Below, in pieces: positions 17,814-30,408 of a DNA stretch of 64,000 bases. Source of the stretch: Neorhizobium galegae (lineage in GTDB: Bacteria; Pseudomonadota; Alphaproteobacteria; Rhizobiales; Rhizobiaceae). How positions within the stretch are numbered: the first letter of the stretch is position 1; every line of letters starts with the position of its first letter. The notes beneath the pieces were generated by a model. That model was not told where the DNA came from and made no database searches. It was given only the letters and a program-made list of their open reading frames with translations. The translations under genes were made by a program, and so were the position numbers. The stretch spans positions 1,550,001 to 1,614,000 of the forward strand of contig NZ_JAGIPG010000002.1 of assembly GCF_017877055.1 (NCBI RefSeq). The letters run 5' to 3'.

Positions 17814-18136
17814 GCTTACCGCCATCCGCCTGATATGTACGATCCCGCCGCCAATGAGAAGTGGATGCCCCATGGAGTGTTAACAACGTCCGAAACGCCG
17901 GACTTTTGAACACGGATACCGGCGATCGTCGCCGCCATCTGTGTGACAATTCCGCAGCCGGACAAGGCCGTTCGACAGCGTTGGCAGCGAAGGATCTGTA
18001 TCCTGTGGATAATAAATAATTAACCAGCCATGTTGTTGATCTGCCACAGCACGGAGATTTTTGATTCGCCCCCGGCTTACCCCTTAGAATCACCGGGTTC
18101 GCCCATCGGCTAAACCGATACCATACTTTGGGTTGT
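17814..18136 (+). other. Divergent intergenic region before the polysaccharide cluster
   Basis: About 320 bases without a gene. It is markedly AT-richer than its surroundings near 17995-18065 (ATAATAAATAATTAACC) and must hold the promoter of the long polysaccharide operon and probably that of the phosphatase. I see no clear -35/-10 pair and no strong operator. Confidence 0.4.
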
Positions 18137-19333
18137 ATGGCGGGGCGTATGCTTAGTTCCTTGGATGTTATTTTAACGCTTGCTACTATTGTGTTTTTGT
18201 CCGGCTGCACGGCACTGCCGAGGTCCGGTCCGGATCCACACGCCGTTGAAGCCAATGCAACCGTAAAGGCCTTTTCCGCCGCCGGCAACAGGGCCGGCAT
18301 CGACTACGCGCTCGTCGATATCAACAAGGCCGTCCTGGCCGGTTTGCCGAAGTCAGCAAGCCCGAGCTTGAGCACCGGTTTCAACGGTGGAAGCAACATC
18401 CCGCCGCCGATTATGCTCGGTGTTGGCGATGTCGTTCAGGTCTCCGTCTTCGAGGCGCAGAGCGGCGGCCTGTTCATTCCCGCCGATGCCGGCGCCCGCC
18501 CGGGCAATTATATCACCCTGCCGAACCAGACGATCGGCCGCGACGGCACATTGAGCATCCCATACGCGAACAAGGTCAAGGCCGCGGGCCGTCCGGTCGA
18601 TGCCGTGCAACTCGATATCGCCGAGCGGCTCGCCAACCGCGCTATCGAGCCCCAGGTGGTCATCTCGACGGTGGTGAGCCGCTCGATGGGGGCGTCGGTC
18701 CTTGGCGACGTCAAGCAGGCGAAAAAAATCGAACTCAGCCCGGCCGGCGAACGCATCATCGATGTCATTTCCGAGGCCGGCGGTTTAAGCGTCCCCAAGG
18801 AGGAGGCGACGGTGACGCTCCAGCGTCGAGGCCGTAGCGTCACCGTCGCCTATCGGACGCTGAGCGAGCGTCCGCAGGAGAATATTTATGTGCAGCCGGG
18901 CGACACGATCTTCGTCGATCGCAATCGCCGGACCTTCTTGGCCTTCGGCCTGACGGGCGAAAGTGGACGCTTCGATTTCGACGATTCCAATCTGTCGCTC
19001 GGGGAAGCCTTGGCGAAGGCCGGCGGGTTGCTCGATGACAAGGCCGAGCCGCAATCGGTCCTGCTCTACCGCCTCGTGGAGCGCGATATCCTGCGCAATA
19101 TCAGCCTCGACGTCAGCCGGTTCAAGGCGCGGGACGTGCCGGTGATCTTCCGCGCCAATCTGCGCGATCCCGCCGCGTTCTTCGCCGTCCAGCAATTTCC
19201 CATGCAGGACAAGGACGTGATCTACGTATCGACGGCCGACGCGGTCGAACTCGTGAAATTCCTTACCATCCTCAATTCGGTCACCGCCTCCACCCGGGAT
19301 ATTGCGAGCAGTCATGATGCCTGGCGCGACTGA
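18137..19333 (+). CDS. Polysaccharide export outer-membrane lipoprotein (Wza/ExoF-type OPX)
   Basis: A 398-residue periplasmic/outer-membrane export protein. The lipoprotein signal ends in LSGC, with the acylated Cys at residue 24. It has the polysaccharide-export domain (LGVGDVVQVSVFE ... ITLPNQTIGRDGTLSIPYANKV), then SLBB beta-grasp segments (VSEAGGLSVPKEEATVTLQR and AKAGGLLDDKAEPQSVLLYR). It should form the channel through which the polymer leaves, together with the co-polymerase encoded next. The start is uncertain: ATGs at 18137 and 18149 both give a workable signal, and neither has a good ribosome-binding site. First gene of the cluster. Confidence 0.88.
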   Translation: MAGRMLSSLDVILTLATIVFLSGCTALPRSGPDPHAVEANATVKAFSAAGNRAGIDYALVDINKAVLAGLPKSASPSLSTGFNGGSNIPPPIMLGVGDVVQVSVFEAQSGGLFIPADAGARPGNYITLPNQTIGRDGTLSIPYANKVKAAGRPVDAVQLDIAERLANRAIEPQVVISTVVSRSMGASVLGDVKQAKKIELSPAGERIIDVISEAGGLSVPKEEATVTLQRRGRSVTVAYRTLSERPQENIYVQPGDTIFVDRNRRTFLAFGLTGESGRFDFDDSNLSLGEALAKAGGLLDDKAEPQSVLLYRLVERDILRNISLDVSRFKARDVPVIFRANLRDPAAFFAVQQFPMQDKDVIYVSTADAVELVKFLTILNSVTASTRDIASSHDAWRD

Positions 19334-19399
19334 CATTCAGGCCGCTTGCGGCCGCCCCGGGTGGGTTAGAAGCCTAGCGCACATCGGTTGGGTGACGCG

Positions 19400-21676
19400 A
19401 TGAACCAGCGGCCCGTTTTTCTCACTCGCCACCAGCAAGAACCTCGCGACGAGGAAGCCCCGGAGCTGGACATGGATGGCCTGATCGCCATCGTCCGGCG
19501 CCAATGGCGGGTGGTCGGCCTCTGCATCGCGGTCTTCCTGGCACTCGGCATCGGGCACCTCCTCACTGCCGTGCCTCGATATACCGCCAGGACCAGCGTC
19601 CTGATCGACCGCGGCAACCGGCAGGTCGTCGAGCAATTGTCGACGATCGGCGGGGTCATGGACGACGAGGCGTCAGTTCTCAGCCAGGTCGAGTTGTTGC
19701 GCTCCGAAACGATAGGCCTGTCGGTGGTCGATAGGCTGAAGCTGCAGGATGATCCGGAATTCATGGCCGGTCGCCGCGACCTGATACTTGCCGTGGCTTC
19801 AGACTTGCGGTCGATCCTCCATGTCGGGCGATGGCTGCGAGGGGATGGCCAGTCACGTCCCGATCAGATCGAGGCAAATCGCCGTCAGGCGCTCACCACG
19901 CTCCTCGGTAATATGAGGGTTTCGCGCGTTGGACGTTCCTATGTCCTGGAAATCTCTTTCACGGCGACATCGCCCGGGCTTGCAGCAGCCGTCGCCGGCG
20001 CGATCGCGGATGCCTATCTGACCGACAAGCTGGACGCCAAATACGATGCCACCCGGCGAGCCGGCAACTGGCTGCAGGAGCGCATCGAGGAACTGCGACA
20101 GCGCTCGCTGGAATCGGATCTCGCAGTCCAGAGATTTCGCGCTGCCAACGGCCTCGTTGTTGCCAATGACAAGCTCGTCTCCGACCAGCAGCTTACCGAA
20201 ATGAACAGCGCCCTGACGGTAGCGCGCGCCGATACGGCCAGAACCCGAGCGCGTTCCGAGCGGATCGAAGCGATCATCGCGAGCGGCGAGAGGGACGCGA
20301 TCGTCACCGACGCGCTGGACAGTTCCGTGATCAGCTCGTTGCGGGAAAAGTACCTGGAGTCGTCGAAGCGGGAAGCCGAGATATCGAGGCGGCTGGGGCC
20401 GGACCATGTCCAGGCAGGCCGCCTTCGCCAGGATATGGCGGAATATGACCGGCTGATGTTCGACGAGATCAGGCGGATCGCCAGGAGCTACCAAAGCGAG
20501 CTGGAAGTCGCACGGTCGCGTGAGCGCCAGATCACCCAAGGGGTGCGAAACGCCACCGATATCAGCGTCGCCGCGGGAGAAACGCAGGTGCAGTTGCGGG
20601 AGCTCGAACGGGCCGCCGAAACCTACCGGAACCTCTACCAGACTTTTCTGCAGCGTTATCAGGAGGCGTTGCAGCAGCAGTCTTTCCCCGTCACGGAGGC
20701 GCGGATCATTTCCCGTGCCACGCCGCCGGCGGCTGCCAGCGAGCCGCGGCCGTCGCTGGTCCTGGCGCTCTGCCTCGCGCTTGGCTGCGGCGCGGGCGGA
20801 GTTCTCGGAGCATTCCGCGAGTTCAGGGATCGGTTCTTCCGCACCGGCGAACAGGTGAGGGACGTTCTGGGGTTGGAATATCTCGGGTCAGTACCGCTCG
20901 TGGAGCTGCCACCGGACAGGAGGCCTCCCGCCGAGCCGGTAAAGGGAGAGGTCTGGAGGAAAAACAGGGTGTCCGCCTTTGCGCTGGAGCATCCGTCTTC
21001 CGCCTTTGCCGAAACGTTGCGCAGCGCCCGGATCGCGACGGACGTCCATATCGACAGGGCCTACAAGGTCATCGGCATTGTCTCGATGCTGCCGGGCGAG
21101 GGTAAATCGACGATCGCCATGAATTTCGCCCAGACGCTGGCCGGGAGTGGTAGGACGCTGCTGATCGATGCGGATCTTCGCAACCCGGGTGCCACGAGGA
21201 CGCTGGGCCCGCATGCGCAAGAGGGGCTGCTCGAAGTTCTGCTGGAAGGGCGTGCACCTGCCTCCGCGATGTTGACCGATCCCGATACCGGCCTGAGATT
21301 TCTCCCAGCGGTCGTAAAGCGACGGATACCCCATTCATCGGAACTGCTGGCATCGGCTGCTATGGGCAGGCTGCTGGCTCAGGTGGCCGGTGAAGTCGAC
21401 TATATCGTTCTCGACCTGCCGCCGCTTGGCCCCGTCGTCGATGCGAGGGCCATCGCTCCGCGCGTCGATGGCTTCATCATGGTCGTCGAATGGGGCGGGA
21501 CATCCCGGAAAGCCGTCAAGGATACCTTGAATGCCGAACCGCAGGTCGCCGGCCGTTGCCTCGGGGTAATCCTCAACAAGGTCGATGCCGCCAGGATGAA
21601 GCTTTATGAGGGATATGGTTCCTCGGATTATTATGCATCGCGCTACTCGCACTATTATCATGAAGGCCCATCCTGA
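19400..21676 (+). CDS. Polysaccharide co-polymerase with BY-kinase domain (Wzc/ExoP type)
   Basis: A 758-residue inner-membrane protein that sets chain length and energises export. It has an N-terminal Wzz domain with a membrane helix near residue 40, a long periplasmic coiled coil (200-420), a second helix near residue 465 after the Pro-rich motif, and a cytoplasmic tyrosine kinase. The kinase has Walker A MLPGEGKST (563-571), Walker A' LLIDADLRNP (587-596) and a Tyr cluster of seven tyrosines at residues 736-753. Kinase and membrane part are one chain, the Gram-negative arrangement. The start at 19400 follows GGTTGGGTGACGCG. Autophosphorylation of the Tyr tail normally controls assembly. 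Confidence 0.92.
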   Translation: MNQRPVFLTRHQQEPRDEEAPELDMDGLIAIVRRQWRVVGLCIAVFLALGIGHLLTAVPRYTARTSVLIDRGNRQVVEQLSTIGGVMDDEASVLSQVELLRSETIGLSVVDRLKLQDDPEFMAGRRDLILAVASDLRSILHVGRWLRGDGQSRPDQIEANRRQALTTLLGNMRVSRVGRSYVLEISFTATSPGLAAAVAGAIADAYLTDKLDAKYDATRRAGNWLQERIEELRQRSLESDLAVQRFRAANGLVVANDKLVSDQQLTEMNSALTVARADTARTRARSERIEAIIASGERDAIVTDALDSSVISSLREKYLESSKREAEISRRLGPDHVQAGRLRQDMAEYDRLMFDEIRRIARSYQSELEVARSRERQITQGVRNATDISVAAGETQVQLRELERAAETYRNLYQTFLQRYQEALQQQSFPVTEARIISRATPPAAASEPRPSLVLALCLALGCGAGGVLGAFREFRDRFFRTGEQVRDVLGLEYLGSVPLVELPPDRRPPAEPVKGEVWRKNRVSAFALEHPSSAFAETLRSARIATDVHIDRAYKVIGIVSMLPGEGKSTIAMNFAQTLAGSGRTLLIDADLRNPGATRTLGPHAQEGLLEVLLEGRAPASAMLTDPDTGLRFLPAVVKRRIPHSSELLASAAMGRLLAQVAGEVDYIVLDLPPLGPVVDARAIAPRVDGFIMVVEWGGTSRKAVKDTLNAEPQVAGRCLGVILNKVDAARMKLYEGYGSSDYYASRYSHYYHEGPS

Positions 21677-24003
<2,327 letters not shown>

Positions 24004-24004
<1 letters not shown>

Positions 24005-25308
24005 TGACAGCAACCGCCCAGCCCCTCAGCGAATGCGAACAAACGTTCGACGCCGCACCGGGGCTGGCCACGGCAGCTGCCACATCGCCACGAAAAAGCG
24101 TGGTCGTTTATGCGATGAACTACGCCCCCGAAACGGCGGGCGTCGGCAAATATACCGGTGAGATCGCTGAATATCTCGCCGCCGAGGGCATGGACGTCAC
24201 GGTGGTGACCACCCCGCCGCATTACCCCGGCTGGGCGGTTCAGCCCGGATATCGGAACCGCTATTCCTCGAAGATGGAAGGCCGTATCTCGGTGCTGAGA
24301 GCGCCGTTGATGCTGCGGCGGAAGATGGGCGGCATCTGGCGGCTCCTCGCGCCGCTCTCCTTCGCGCTCACCTCGGCGCCTTTGGTCTTCTGGCAGATCC
24401 TGCGCCGCCGCCCGGTCACCGTCTTCTGCGTCGAGCCGACGCTGTTTGCCGCTCCCGTCGCGCAGCTTGCCGCCAAATGCGTCGGCGCGCGGACCGTGCT
24501 GCATGTTCACGACCTTGAGGTGGATGCCGCATTCGCGGTCGGGCATTTGAGCTCCAGGGCCTGGCTGAAGACGGTCGGCCACGTTTTCGAGCGCGGTGTG
24601 CTTGCCAGGTTCGACCGGCTGGTCACCATTTCAAACCGCATGGCGGAAAGCCTTGTCGGGAAAGGCGTTCCGGACGCAAAACTGTCCGTCGTCCGCAACT
24701 GGGTGGATCTGGCGCATATCCACCCCATGGAAGACGTCAGCCCCTACCGTGCGGAGCTTGGCTTCGGCCGCGACGATTTCGTCGTCCTCTATTCGGGCAG
24801 TATCGGCGCCAAGCAGGGCCTGAACGTGCTGCTCGATGCGGCCGAGCGTCTCAAAGGCGAGCGGCGCATCCATTTCGTGATATCCGGCGAGGGGCCGCAG
24901 AAGCCGGAACTCGAAGCCCGCTACGGCCATCTCGAGAATCTCCGTTTCCTGGCCTTCCAGCCCTATTCCAGGCTGAACGCGTTCCTCAACATGCCGGATC
25001 TGCACGTACTGCCGCAGGACAGGAGTGCCGCCGACCTGACACTGCCGTCGAAACTCGGCGGCATGCTTGCTTCCGGACGGCCTGTCCTTGTCACCGCCGA
25101 CGCGGGAACGGAACTTGCGCGGTTCGTCGAGGACGCGGTCTATCTGACGCCGCCGAATGATCCGGAAAACCTGGCGGTCTGTATTCTCCGTGCGATGTCC
25201 GAGCGGGACGCATGGCAGCCGCATTCTCAGGATGCTCTCGTGCAGAGCCTGTCGAAACGGCCGGCCATCATCGCAATAAGGCAGCTCATCGACGGCGGTG
25301 AGCCATGA
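24004..25308 (+). CDS. wcaI: Glycosyltransferase, WcaI-like (GT4)
   Basis: A 434-residue GT-B transferase close to colanic-acid WcaI. After a ~30-residue Ala-rich lead, NYAPETAGVGKYTGEIAEYL and TTPPHYPGW are typical of WcaI. The C-terminal half carries the donor-binding region (YSGSIGAKQGLNVLLDAAE, ISGEGPQKPELE, PSKLGGMLASGRPV). In colanic acid synthesis WcaI is thought to add a fucose, which fits the two preceding genes. The start at 24004 overlaps the fcl stop by one base. Confidence 0.82.
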
Positions 25309-26207
25309 GGATCGCCGGTCACATCCTCGCCTACAACGTCGATCGTTTTCTGCCGCACGTCGTCGAGAACTGCGGCCGTTTCGTCGACAAGATCTTCATC
25401 GTCCGGCCGGAGCGTCCCTGGGCCTATGCTCCCGGTTCTCGCGCCACGAGGACAAATCCGACGACCAGGGACAAGGTGGATGAAGCGATCGCCTTCGCCC
25501 GCTCAAAAGGCGTGAGTTGCGAGATCGAGGTGATCTGCACCGACTTCGAGACCGAGGAGGACACCCGCAACGACTGCCTCGATCGGGCGATGATCGAAGG
25601 TTTCGATTGGCTGGTCATCCAGGACGCCGACGAGTTCTATCTGGATAGCGGCTGGGAAACACTGCTGAAATTCATGGCGGCGGACCGCAGACATGACCGC
25701 ATCCTGACTCCATGGCATAATTTCTGGAAAACGCCCGAGCTGGTGCTGACCGGCGGCGATGGCTCGATCAGGGATGTGAACGCGGGTTTTGCTATCCGCT
25801 GCAAAAGCGGCGTTCGCTTCGATACGGCGCGAAAGACTACCCCGGCTGCGACAATTCTCGTCGATGCGCCCTGCTACCACTACGGTTACGTCATGAGCGA
25901 TGCCGAGATGTGGGAAAAGATCACCAGCTGGGGACACGCGCATCAGGTGAATGCGCAAAAATGGTTCCGCCTGAAATGGCTGGGATGGACGCCCGCCCAT
26001 TCCTACCTCCATCCGGTCACACCGCTGTTCTGGCCGAAGGCGATCCGCTTTCCCGGCAGGCAGCCGGCCTTCGCCTCTTCTTTCATGAACCTGACCCAGG
26101 AAACCGCGCCGCTCGGTTTTGTCGATTTCCTGGAAAACATGCTTGCCGACCGTGCGACGGACGTCCGCATCGTCGCGCGGAAATTATTGAGAAGGTCAAC
26201 CGTGTAG
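25305..26207 (+). CDS. GT2-like glycosyltransferase, uncharacterised
   Basis: A 300-residue protein with a GT-A-like layout: a beta-alpha start (HILAYNVDRFLPHVVENCGRFVDKIFIV) like family 2 enzymes and a DxD-type metal motif, QDADEFYLD, at about residues 105-113. The usual acceptor motif of GT2 is weak, and I know no characterised relative. It starts 4 bases inside the previous gene (ATGA), so it is co-translated with WcaI. The role is inferred from fold hints and position. Confidence 0.65.
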   Translation: MRIAGHILAYNVDRFLPHVVENCGRFVDKIFIVRPERPWAYAPGSRATRTNPTTRDKVDEAIAFARSKGVSCEIEVICTDFETEEDTRNDCLDRAMIEGFDWLVIQDADEFYLDSGWETLLKFMAADRRHDRILTPWHNFWKTPELVLTGGDGSIRDVNAGFAIRCKSGVRFDTARKTTPAATILVDAPCYHYGYVMSDAEMWEKITSWGHAHQVNAQKWFRLKWLGWTPAHSYLHPVTPLFWPKAIRFPGRQPAFASSFMNLTQETAPLGFVDFLENMLADRATDVRIVARKLLRRSTV

Positions 26208-26225
26208 CCGTAGGTCGCGTTTTCG

Positions 26226-27761
26226 ATGAGTGTGTCAGTACGGCTAATCTCGGGCTCGATCGCCAATGGGGCGTTCATTGCCGCCAATATCCTGATCCAG
26301 GCGATCAGCGTGCCGATCATGCTCGGCTGGTGGTCGGCGCAGCAATTCGGGCTCTGGATCCTGCTGCAGACGCTCCATTCCCTGTCTGTCGTGTTCGACC
26401 TCGGCCATCAGAACTACCTCGGTTACGAGTTCCAACGCCTCGCCACCAGGGATGCCGTAAGGCGCGACTTCGCCTCGTCCATTCCCATCGCCCTTCTCCT
26501 TGGAAGCACACTCCTGTGCTTCTGGACGGCTGTCCCGACCTTCGGACTGGCCGACACGGTGTTCGGAGATTTCGTTCCTGCGGAACTGGTGGACGAGCTT
26601 ACGGCCTCGATGATCGTCTATGCGCTCACCTGGCTCGTCACCAGCTCCGTGGGCGGCATTCTCGGGCGGGCGCTCGTCCCCTTCGGCTATTACGCGAGGA
26701 TGGCGTGGTGGCGGTTTGCCTTGCTGATCGCCGTCAACCTCGCGGCCCTCGCGGCAGTCCTTTCCGGCGGTAACGTCCTCGACGCCGTGATCCTCTCGTC
26801 GTTCGCCAATGTGGCCGTCAACATCGCCATTCATCTCGATTGTTTTCGTCTTTGGCGGCGCGAAGAAATCGGCTTTGCCGTGCCGGATCTGCGCAGGAGC
26901 TGGTCGAACCTCGTGCGGAGCCTGATCGTATCGCTCCGCGAACTGCTCGCCATCGGAAACCAGCAGGGCATCCGGCTGCTGATCGCACCGCTCGCCAGCG
27001 TTGGCCTTCTCGGTGCGTTTACCGCGACCCGGACGCTGTCGAATATCGCGACGCAGGGTATCAATGCCCTGGCAGGCCCGGTCGAACCCGAGCTTCTGCG
27101 TTATCTGAGGGACCGGGAGAGTGGGCCGGCGGAAACCGCGGTCACTCTGAGCTGGATTTTCGTGCTGGTCGTCATCGGCCCCTCCTGCATTCTGCTCCAG
27201 TGGGCGGCGCCCGGCCTTTTCCTCTGGTGGACCCGTGGCCACTTCCACCTGGACCCGCTGCTGTTCGGCTCGCTCTGCGCCTGCATCATCGTCTACGGTT
27301 TCGCCCAGCCGCTGGTTTCGATCGTCCGGGGAACCAATACCCTGCTGCCGCAGGTCGCCGCGAGCGGCATGTCTCTGCTGGTCACGGTGATCGGGTGTTA
27401 TCTGACGTTGACCTCATGGGGGCTGCCCGGCGCCGGCTTCTCGCTTCTGACGGCCGAAATCACCAGCGTCCTGATCTATGCCGTGGCCGCCGGCTCCGTG
27501 CTCCGAAAGCTGCGGTTGAGCCCACCAATCCATGCCTTCGCCGCATCCGTTTGCGGCTGCATCTCGGCTATCGTCGGACTGTTCGCCTTGGCGGTCTGGC
27601 CTCGATCGGTCGGCTGGACATCCATTCCGGCTGTGATGGGCTCGCTGCTGGCGGCGTGGATGGCCTATCGGTCCTTGCCAGCCAAAATGCGGACCACTCT
27701 CTCGCATCATTTTCCAAATCTCACCCGGAAGCGTGCCGCTCTCGCGGGAGACAAGCCATGA
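26226..27761 (+). CDS. Wzx-type polysaccharide flippase
   Basis: A 511-residue polytopic membrane protein with about 12-14 hydrophobic helices and Arg/Lys-rich cytoplasmic loops, as in the MOP superfamily of lipid-linked oligosaccharide flippases. ISGSIANGAFIAANILIQAISVPIMLGWW resembles the first helix region of O-antigen transporters. It would move the undecaprenyl-linked repeat unit to the periplasmic face. It starts 18 bases after the preceding gene, and its stop overlaps the next gene. Sequence identity within this family is always low, so the assignment rests on topology and context. Confidence 0.8.
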   Translation: MSVSVRLISGSIANGAFIAANILIQAISVPIMLGWWSAQQFGLWILLQTLHSLSVVFDLGHQNYLGYEFQRLATRDAVRRDFASSIPIALLLGSTLLCFWTAVPTFGLADTVFGDFVPAELVDELTASMIVYALTWLVTSSVGGILGRALVPFGYYARMAWWRFALLIAVNLAALAAVLSGGNVLDAVILSSFANVAVNIAIHLDCFRLWRREEIGFAVPDLRRSWSNLVRSLIVSLRELLAIGNQQGIRLLIAPLASVGLLGAFTATRTLSNIATQGINALAGPVEPELLRYLRDRESGPAETAVTLSWIFVLVVIGPSCILLQWAAPGLFLWWTRGHFHLDPLLFGSLCACIIVYGFAQPLVSIVRGTNTLLPQVAASGMSLLVTVIGCYLTLTSWGLPGAGFSLLTAEITSVLIYAVAAGSVLRKLRLSPPIHAFAASVCGCISAIVGLFALAVWPRSVGWTSIPAVMGSLLAAWMAYRSLPAKMRTTLSHHFPNLTRKRAALAGDKP

Positions 27762-29374
27762 TGGGGACCGGAGGTCTGGCGGACGGCGATGCGGTATTCG
27801 GCAGGCGTTCGGTACAACGGCAACCTCGCGGCAATTCCCGCTGCGTCACCCAAGCCCGCTGGGGCGTGGCGATTGCGGTCCTGCTCTGTACGGCAAGCCA
27901 GTTGGCCATATCGCCTGATACGGCCAACATGTTCTGTGCCGTTTCAGTCGGACTGATCGGCATCCTGGTGTTTTCCTACTGCACCAAGCCGAGACGGATC
28001 GAACGATGCCCGATCTCGACGCTGATGGTGCTCGGCTTTCAGGTCCATTCGAGCCTGGCCGCCCTGATCGTCCAGACATTCGCCTGGAAACCGCTTACCT
28101 TCAACCTCGAAGTACCGGTAACGACGTTTTCCGTCCTGGCACTTCTGCAGGTATGGGCGGTGGCGTTGCACTGGTTCTATACGCAGTCGCGGGCCATGCA
28201 GGCGATCACCGCCACGATCCGCCAAAAAATCTCCACGCCGCTCGGCCTCTATCTCGCTCCGACAAACCGGCAGTTATGGTGGATGGGGCTGCTCGGATCG
28301 TTCGCCTCCTGGTATACGCATGCCGACCGCTGGGGCGAGGACAATTTCGGCGATATCGCCTTCAAGCTGCTCGCCGGCCTGTCGCACTTCTCGGTCGCCC
28401 CCTTCCTGATCCCGGTTGCGGGCTACCTCATCGACCCGCCGGACCGGAAACGCTCGGTCAACTGGCTGGCGCTGACCGCCTATTGCGCCCTGGCGCTCTA
28501 TATCGCGCTGGCGCGCAACAGCCGCGGCGTTTTCGCGGTCGCTGTCCTGATCGTGCTGATCTGCCTCTTCGTTGCGACAGTGATCGGGCGCTTCATCCTG
28601 ACGAGGCGGCGTATGATCTGGCTAGCGGTCGCCGTCCTGCTCAGCCCCATCCCGGCCGGCATCCTCTCGGATCTCGCGACCGCCATGGTCATTGCCCGTG
28701 ACGAACGCTCCGACATCCCGTCGCAAGATCTCGTCCTCTCGACAATTGCCACGTATTTCGACGAGGAGGCGCTGCTGTCCCGGCGAGAGATGGAGCGGAT
28801 ATTGACCGGCGGCAGCTATAACGAAATCTACATCGACAACCCGCTTCTGGCGCGCTTCGTGTCCACAAAATACATCGATCGGAACGTCGCGCTCGGACTT
28901 GCGCTGTCGCAGACCGGCGAGGGGCTGGCGCGGGAGAACGCCATCAATCAGCTGTTGTTGCTGCTTCCGACGCCGGTTCTCAATCTTTTCGCGCCCGAAC
29001 TCGACAAATCCAGCAACGCCTTCTCATCCGGCGACTATTACAATTTTCTCGTCACCGGCGACGAGCTGGGAGGGTACCGCACCGGCTCGTCGATCGCCGA
29101 TGGCTTCGTGGTTTTAGGCGCGTTTTATGTGGTCGTATTCGCCATCTTCGCCTTTGCGAATTTCACTATCGGCGACGCGCTCACGATCCGGATGCAGGGC
29201 GGACACGTGCTGTTTTCGGCTCTGGCCTGCATCTGCATCGTCCGCTTCTTCATGAACGGCCTCATGGATGAATCCGTCGCGGTCCAGGCCGGCAACCTGG
29301 TCCGGGCGCTGCCGCAGATCGTGCTGCTCTACGTTCTGATGTTCTGGCTGACGAGGGGCGTGAAGCTGCTATGA
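27758..29374 (+). CDS. Multi-spanning membrane protein, probable Wzy-type polymerase
   Basis: A 538-residue protein with about ten predicted membrane helices and a long polar loop at roughly 300-420, between helices (LSTIATYFDEEALLSRREME ... ELDKSSNAFSSGDYYNFLVTG). This is the layout of Wzy polymerases and O-antigen ligases. There is no recognisable family motif. It overlaps the flippase gene by four bases and is the only polymerase candidate in the cluster. The frame is open far upstream, but only this start avoids the flippase coding region. Confidence 0.6.
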   Translation: MMGTGGLADGDAVFGRRSVQRQPRGNSRCVTQARWGVAIAVLLCTASQLAISPDTANMFCAVSVGLIGILVFSYCTKPRRIERCPISTLMVLGFQVHSSLAALIVQTFAWKPLTFNLEVPVTTFSVLALLQVWAVALHWFYTQSRAMQAITATIRQKISTPLGLYLAPTNRQLWWMGLLGSFASWYTHADRWGEDNFGDIAFKLLAGLSHFSVAPFLIPVAGYLIDPPDRKRSVNWLALTAYCALALYIALARNSRGVFAVAVLIVLICLFVATVIGRFILTRRRMIWLAVAVLLSPIPAGILSDLATAMVIARDERSDIPSQDLVLSTIATYFDEEALLSRREMERILTGGSYNEIYIDNPLLARFVSTKYIDRNVALGLALSQTGEGLARENAINQLLLLLPTPVLNLFAPELDKSSNAFSSGDYYNFLVTGDELGGYRTGSSIADGFVVLGAFYVVVFAIFAFANFTIGDALTIRMQGGHVLFSALACICIVRFFMNGLMDESVAVQAGNLVRALPQIVLLYVLMFWLTRGVKLL

Positions 29375-30408
29375 GGCTCCTCTATGTCGGCGCGGAATCG
29401 GGGACCAGCCTGCAGCGGGCAGCGGCGTTCGGGCGTATCGGCTTCGATGTTGTGCATCTGTCGCCCTATGCCCACCTGCCGCCCCCTTGGGCGTCGTGGC
29501 TGAACAGGACCGGCGGCCCCGGCATCGACCGCCTCGTGGCAAACGGGCTCGGTCGGCGGATCGGCGGCCAGCGCCTCGATTTTGCCCTGGTCGATTGTGG
29601 CGACGTGGTCGGACCAGCCGCCCTGGACGTCATCCGCAAGACGGCACCGATCATCGTCAACTACAACGCCGACAATCCCTATCTGGACCCGTCTCCGGAG
29701 CGCCTCCGCTGGAGTATCCTTCACCGCGCCCTCCCGTACTACGATCTGGTCGTCACCGTGCGCCGTGACGGCATCGAGGCGATGATGGCGAGGAGGGGTG
29801 CAAGACGGATCGACACGATCTGGCAGTGTGCGGACGAGGTCGTGCACCGCCCTCTCTCTCCGACGCTGGAGGAGAAAAGCGGCCGGTCGTCAAATGTCGT
29901 CTTTGTCGGCACCTGGATGCCCGGCCGCGGCGCCGTCATGGCGCGTCTGATCGAAAAGGGCGTGCCGCTGATGATCCACGGCCCGCGCTGGAACAGGGCA
30001 CCGGAATATCGGCTGCTCCGCCGGTTTATCGGATCCGGTTATCTTGAAGGCGCCGACTACACACGAGAAGTCGCCGGCGCGAAGATCGCCCTGGTTCTGC
30101 TGAACGGCCAAAATGCCGACCTGCACACGACGCGATCCGCCGAAATCCCCGCCATCGGCACCGCCATGTGCGCTCCCCGCACTCCGCATCATCAACGGCT
30201 TTACAAAGAGGGTGAGGAAGCCGTCTTCTTCGACGGAGCGGATGACTGCGCAGAGGCTTGCAAACGGCTTCTGGCCGATGACAGCAGGCGCCAAACGATC
30301 GCCGATGCCGGGCACCGGCGGACGTTCGCGAACGGGACCTACAACGAGGTCCTAGCCCGCCGGATCGCCGAGCAGGTCGCCGAGATAAAGCAAGGCGGCG
30401 CGCGATGA
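29371..30408 (+). CDS. CgeB-like glycosyltransferase
   Basis: A 345-residue GT-B-type protein. The N-terminal half (LLYVGAESGTSLQRAAAFGRIGFDVV, NYNADNPY) and the C-terminal half (FVGTWMPGR, LHTTRSAEIPAIGTAMCAPRTPHH, EEAVFFDG) match the 'glycosyl transferase family 1_2'/CgeB type seen in bacterial surface-glycan loci. Donor and acceptor are unknown. It overlaps both the preceding and following genes by 4 bases. Confidence 0.72.
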   Translation: MRLLYVGAESGTSLQRAAAFGRIGFDVVHLSPYAHLPPPWASWLNRTGGPGIDRLVANGLGRRIGGQRLDFALVDCGDVVGPAALDVIRKTAPIIVNYNADNPYLDPSPERLRWSILHRALPYYDLVVTVRRDGIEAMMARRGARRIDTIWQCADEVVHRPLSPTLEEKSGRSSNVVFVGTWMPGRGAVMARLIEKGVPLMIHGPRWNRAPEYRLLRRFIGSGYLEGADYTREVAGAKIALVLLNGQNADLHTTRSAEIPAIGTAMCAPRTPHHQRLYKEGEEAVFFDGADDCAEACKRLLADDSRRQTIADAGHRRTFANGTYNEVLARRIAEQVAEIKQGGAR

